This document shows, piece after piece, positions 23,500 through 25,973 of a stretch of 25,973 nt of DNA (positions within the stretch are counted from its first letter, which is position 1; every line of letters starts with the position of its first letter). The DNA lies in the IMG/VR virus record IMGVR_UViG_3300042542_000328, positions 1-25,973 of that record, one strand, 5' to 3'. The notes beneath the pieces were generated by a model. It worked only from the letters and a program-made list of their open reading frames with translations, was not told where the DNA came from and ran no database searches. Origin of the DNA: a virus. A program made the position numbers and the translations under genes.

Positions 23500-25071
23500 A
23501 TGGCTGATCTCAAACTTAATTTTCCAAAAAAGCTTGACCAAGAACAGCTAAAGCAAGCCGAGAAGGTTGCCCAAAGAGCCATAGCCATTGGCGTCGATCC
23601 AGCGCTTGCAGTTGCCACTGCCTACCAAGAAAGTAGACTTCGCCCTAACACGCCTGACAGTGAAAAAGGCGCAATTGGTTTGATGCAGGTTTTAATTCCA
23701 ACTGGTAAGGCTTACGGTTATTCTGAAGCTGACTTGCGTGACCCTGAGAAGAACCTTGATGCTGGCCTTAAAAACCTCAAGGAAGCTTTAGCGTACACAA
23801 ACAACAACCCCAAACTGGCGGCCGTGTACTACCATAGCGGCCCTGATGCAATTGCAGATCTTGCCGCTGACAAGCCGATGGGGCCTAAAACCAAACAGTA
23901 TGTTCAAGACTTAAAAAGTTTTGGTACGTTTGAACTGTTTAACCCTAATACCCAAGCCCCCGCTGAGTCACAAGAAGAACCAGCGGAAGCTCCTGAAGCT
24001 CCCATCGCTAGTTTGGCTGATGCAAAAGAGCTGACTACCGCTGAAGACTTTATTCGTGAGAACTCAGCCGCTGACCTCAGACGCCAGGAATATGGTGCGA
24101 TGGGTGGATTAGGGGGAGCTGCTGTTGCCGCCTCTCCTTATGTTGGCAGAACTGCCGCAACTACTGTTGGTAAGTTGGCAAAGGCTTTCAATGAGGCTAA
24201 AGCACCAACCGCTCCTACAGCTCCTATGGGCGGTTTACCAGCTAGTGGCGCACCTACCCCCCCACAAGTGGCTCCTGGCTCTTCTAAGGGCGCTCCTACA
24301 GGCGGTTTATCAATACCCATGGGACCTGCCGATGGAGGTCGAATGGCTAAAGGTCAAACAGGGGTTATCCCTTACAACACAAGTAAAGCACTTGGCTTGA
24401 CAGACATCGAAGCCGCACAGGCTCTGAGCAACACCAAACAAGAGGGTGGTGCTTGGGATTTGGCAGAAAAGCGCCGTGAGGCAATGACTCGCCTTCAAGG
24501 CATGGGTGCTGGTAACTTTGTTGAGAATCCACGGTTTGGTGGGATCATGACCCAAGGCCAAGGTGTTGGTAAAGGTCCCCGCGAGTCCTATGTGATGCGA
24601 GCTCCCGAAGCTGGCCAACCCGCTCAGCTTGCACCAATTCCTAAAGCGCCAATCATTCCCACAACTCCACCCCCGCTCTCGGGCTTAGATCAGGTGAAGA
24701 ACATGTTTACTGGAATGATGCGACAGAGTCTGAGGTTTATGCCAGTGGTTGGGCCTCCTTTGGCTGGTCTCAGCATCGGACGTGACTTGGCTGACATCCA
24801 AACTCAGTATGAACGCGCACCTATGGAGCGTGACTACACCGACATCGGCTTGAGTACTGCAGGAGCATTGGCAACAGGTGCTTCTCTGTATCCGCCTGCA
24901 TTCCCTGTTGCAGCTCCTTTGAGCATTGGCATCCCAACATTCCGCAACATCCGTAGAAATGTTTTGGCCCAGGAATCAGATCCTGAGTTACAACGTAGAT
25001 TGAAGATGCCGCCAACAGAAGAAGAATTAGCTACGGCAAGCCGACCATTTATCGGGTATCCTAGACCTTGA
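23500..25071 (+). CDS. Virion-associated lytic transglycosylase (SLT domain)
   Basis: The protein has 523 residues. The first 120 form a soluble lytic transglycosylase domain: VDPALAVATAYQESRL with Glu44 as the expected catalytic acid, then GAIGLMQVLIPTGKAYG and AVYYHSGPDA. These are family 1 (goose-lysozyme-like) signatures. After a Pro/Ala-rich linker comes a region with GGAWDLAEKRREAM, and the C-terminus has a hydrophobic GALATGASLYPPAFPVAAPL segment that may insert in a membrane. It is the last gene before the terminator. Such enzymes in the virion open peptidoglycan during DNA entry. It is separate from the endolysin at 9716. Confidence 0.9.
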   Translation: MADLKLNFPKKLDQEQLKQAEKVAQRAIAIGVDPALAVATAYQESRLRPNTPDSEKGAIGLMQVLIPTGKAYGYSEADLRDPEKNLDAGLKNLKEALAYTNNNPKLAAVYYHSGPDAIADLAADKPMGPKTKQYVQDLKSFGTFELFNPNTQAPAESQEEPAEAPEAPIASLADAKELTTAEDFIRENSAADLRRQEYGAMGGLGGAAVAASPYVGRTAATTVGKLAKAFNEAKAPTAPTAPMGGLPASGAPTPPQVAPGSSKGAPTGGLSIPMGPADGGRMAKGQTGVIPYNTSKALGLTDIEAAQALSNTKQEGGAWDLAEKRREAMTRLQGMGAGNFVENPRFGGIMTQGQGVGKGPRESYVMRAPEAGQPAQLAPIPKAPIIPTTPPPLSGLDQVKNMFTGMMRQSLRFMPVVGPPLAGLSIGRDLADIQTQYERAPMERDYTDIGLSTAGALATGASLYPPAFPVAAPLSIGIPTFRNIRRNVLAQESDPELQRRLKMPPTEEELATASRPFIGYPRP

Positions 25072-25112
25072 TTGTCCTTTCATAGTGCTCTCCGCAGTTG
25101 CCTATGAGATTT

Positions 25113-25142
25113 GCCCTCCCCTAAGACGGGAGGGCTTTTTTT
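25113..25142 (+). terminator. Intrinsic terminator of the late plus-strand block
   Basis: An 8-bp GC-rich stem (GCCCTCCC at 25113-25120, GGGAGGGC at 25128-25135) with a 7-base loop is followed by seven T. On the minus strand there is no U-tract after the stem, so it acts in one direction. The stop codon of the convergent minus-strand gene starts in its T-run. Confidence 0.92.
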
Positions 25143-25356
25143 ATGCGTTGCCAGCAGGTGTGCAAAGCATAAAAAGAACCTGCTTGCGATCATGCTCTAC
25201 ATCATCCATGGCAGCGTCATACCCATGCTCTAAAACTAACGAAAATAGCTTGGCTTTGTAAGCCTCTTCAGACTTACAGCCTTTATCGAAGCATTTGGTC
25301 AGCTTTTCAATAGCCTCCCAATCTGCTTCTAATTCGCCATTTGCATCAATTTTCAT
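25141..25356 (-). CDS. Small acidic protein of unknown function
   Basis: From the ATG at 25356 it has 71 residues, starting MKIDANGELEADWEAI and rich in Glu, Asp and Lys. Alternatives are an ATG at 25365 and a TTG at 25398, none with a clear Shine-Dalgarno sequence. The chosen start gives an 11-base overlap with the upstream gene, in line with the packing here. No domain is recognised. It ends in the terminator's T-run. Confidence 0.6.
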   Translation of the reverse strand: MKIDANGELEADWEAIEKLTKCFDKGCKSEEAYKAKLFSLVLEHGYDAAMDDVEHDRKQVLFMLCTPAGNA

Positions 25357-25582
25357 CAAGATCATGTTCAAAGCGCTTAGAGTCCACAAGGTCATCAAAC
25401 TCGTGGCATTCCTTGCGATCTCTTGGTTCGGTGTGCCATTCTAACTTTTTAGCAAAGTCTCGTATAGCATAGTACCTCTGAGAGTCCTCAGACCAACCCT
25501 TGATGGCATCAAGGAAAGATGGAAGCTGTGCAGGCTTCCACCCCTCTCCAAACAACTCCGTAACGAAGTCCTTGGGTGTCAT
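25346..25582 (-). CDS. Small phage protein of unknown function (78 aa)
   Basis: It starts MTPKDFVTELFGEGWKPAQL and is charged, with an acidic, His-containing C-terminus (RDRKECHEFDDLVD). The ATG overlaps the upstream stop as ATGA, so it is probably translated by coupling. No domain was recognised. Small, charged, overlapping genes on the strand opposite the late genes are typical of phage early regions. Confidence 0.7.
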   Translation of the reverse strand: MTPKDFVTELFGEGWKPAQLPSFLDAIKGWSEDSQRYYAIRDFAKKLEWHTEPRDRKECHEFDDLVDSKRFEHDLDEN

Positions 25583-25806
25583 AGGTTCTCACGATATTCA
25601 CCAAGAGCACGGGCCACATTGGTATTGAGCGAGTTCACAAACTTGATGCACATGTCACGCTCGGTCTTCACGATAGCAGGCATGGCCGCCATGATGAAGC
25701 CATCAGCAAGCTTCTGAAGGTCTTCCTCTAGGAAGTCATGGGTCTCCTCAAGGTAAATCTTGCGGAAAGCTTCTTTGATTTGGTCTTTGTCGAGATAGGG
25801 GTTCAT
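25579..25806 (-). CDS. Small helical protein of unknown function (75 aa)
   Basis: It starts MNPYLDKDQIKEAFRKIYLE and is helical and acidic, with AAMPAIVKTERDMCIKFVN in the middle. The ATG overlaps the stop of the gene at the window edge (ATGA), and its own stop overlaps the next start (ATGA), so three genes are chained. No domain was recognised. Confidence 0.7.
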   Translation of the reverse strand: MNPYLDKDQIKEAFRKIYLEETHDFLEEDLQKLADGFIMAAMPAIVKTERDMCIKFVNSLNTNVARALGEYRENL

Positions 25807-25973
25807 GCTTGTGCCTGTGCTAGTTTCTCTGCCCGTTTACGCGCCGTGTACTTTCTCATGTACTCACGCTGTTTTGCCTTTTGAGCGGCAGTCGGTTGTT
25901 TCTTGGGGGTAGCCTTTGCTCCCTCAAGAACCTTGATTTTTGCTTTGAGCATTATGATTTCAGTAGCCGCAAG
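25803..25973 (-). CDS. Basic protein, 5' end outside window
   Basis: The minus-strand frame is open from the right edge through 56 residues to TGA at 25805-25803. An in-frame ATG lies at 25952, but residues before it (LAATEII) continue a helical pattern, so the gene may begin outside the window. The visible part is strongly basic (KAKQREYMRKYTARKRAEKL), which suggests nucleic-acid contact. The role is unknown. The stop overlaps the ATG of the next gene. Confidence 0.55.
   Translation of the reverse strand, partial: LAATEIIMLKAKIKVLEGAKATPKKQPTAAQKAKQREYMRKYTARKRAEKLAQAQA

Noticed and set aside
25113-25135. Bidirectional terminator
   Set aside because: The stem is symmetrical, but the minus-strand side is followed by AAATCTC and lacks a U-tract.
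1-25973. tRNA genes or insertion sequences
   Set aside because: I saw no cloverleaf-like sequence with a TTC-type T-loop and no transposase or terminal inverted repeats. The tight gene packing leaves almost no room. A tRNA-scanning program was not run.

Overview
The window is part of the genome of a tailed bacteriophage (Caudoviricetes), probably with a short, podovirus-type tail. The evidence is a run of a head-tail adaptor-like protein, a nozzle-like protein and several large ejection (internal virion) protein candidates, one of which carries a lytic transglycosylase. No terminase, portal, capsid or polymerase gene lies in the window, so no genus can be assigned. The base composition is balanced. 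The GH108-type endolysin, GTA-type 3TM holin and transglycosylase point to a Gram-negative host. The fibre motifs resemble those I recall from freshwater and marine viral metagenomes, and that habitat guess is recollection, not proof.

Layout, plus strand. Positions 1-2826 hold receptor-side structural genes: the 3' part of a long fibre-like protein (5' end outside the window), then three small virion-type proteins. Positions 2838-6900 hold three adjacent genes built from a repeat of about 47 residues. The repeat counts are 6, 6 and 12, which suggests six-bladed propellers, the last gene carrying two. Positions 6932-8804 hold a coiled-coil protein of unknown function, a GT-A-like glycosyltransferase and a small unknown protein. 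Positions 8807-10665 form the lysis module: a XhlA-like membrane protein, a 30-residue membrane protein, a membrane-anchored protein of unknown role, a GH108 endolysin and a 3TM holin.

A short gap at 10666-10723 holds a good sigma70-type promoter. It precedes the second structural block: adaptor, fibre, nozzle, an 86-residue protein, an 1878-residue repeat-rich virion protein, and three further ejection-type proteins or enzymes, ending at 25071. A strong intrinsic terminator at 25113-25142 closes the plus-strand unit.

On the minus strand, from 25141 to the right edge, lie four small, tightly overlapping genes (the outermost one cut by the window edge). They converge on the late block and probably belong to an early or regulatory region of the phage.

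Genes are packed with 1-4 base overlaps (TAATG, ATGA) or gaps of about 1-30 bases. In four genes the Gly-Gly codons of a conserved C-terminal tail are also the Shine-Dalgarno sequence of the next gene, always exactly 8 bases before its ATG. The most unusual points are this dual coding, the 6/6/12 repeat arithmetic, and the long low-complexity repeat in the 1878-residue protein. No gene-free stretch exceeds 300 bases. I saw no tRNA, CRISPR array, insertion sequence or attachment site.
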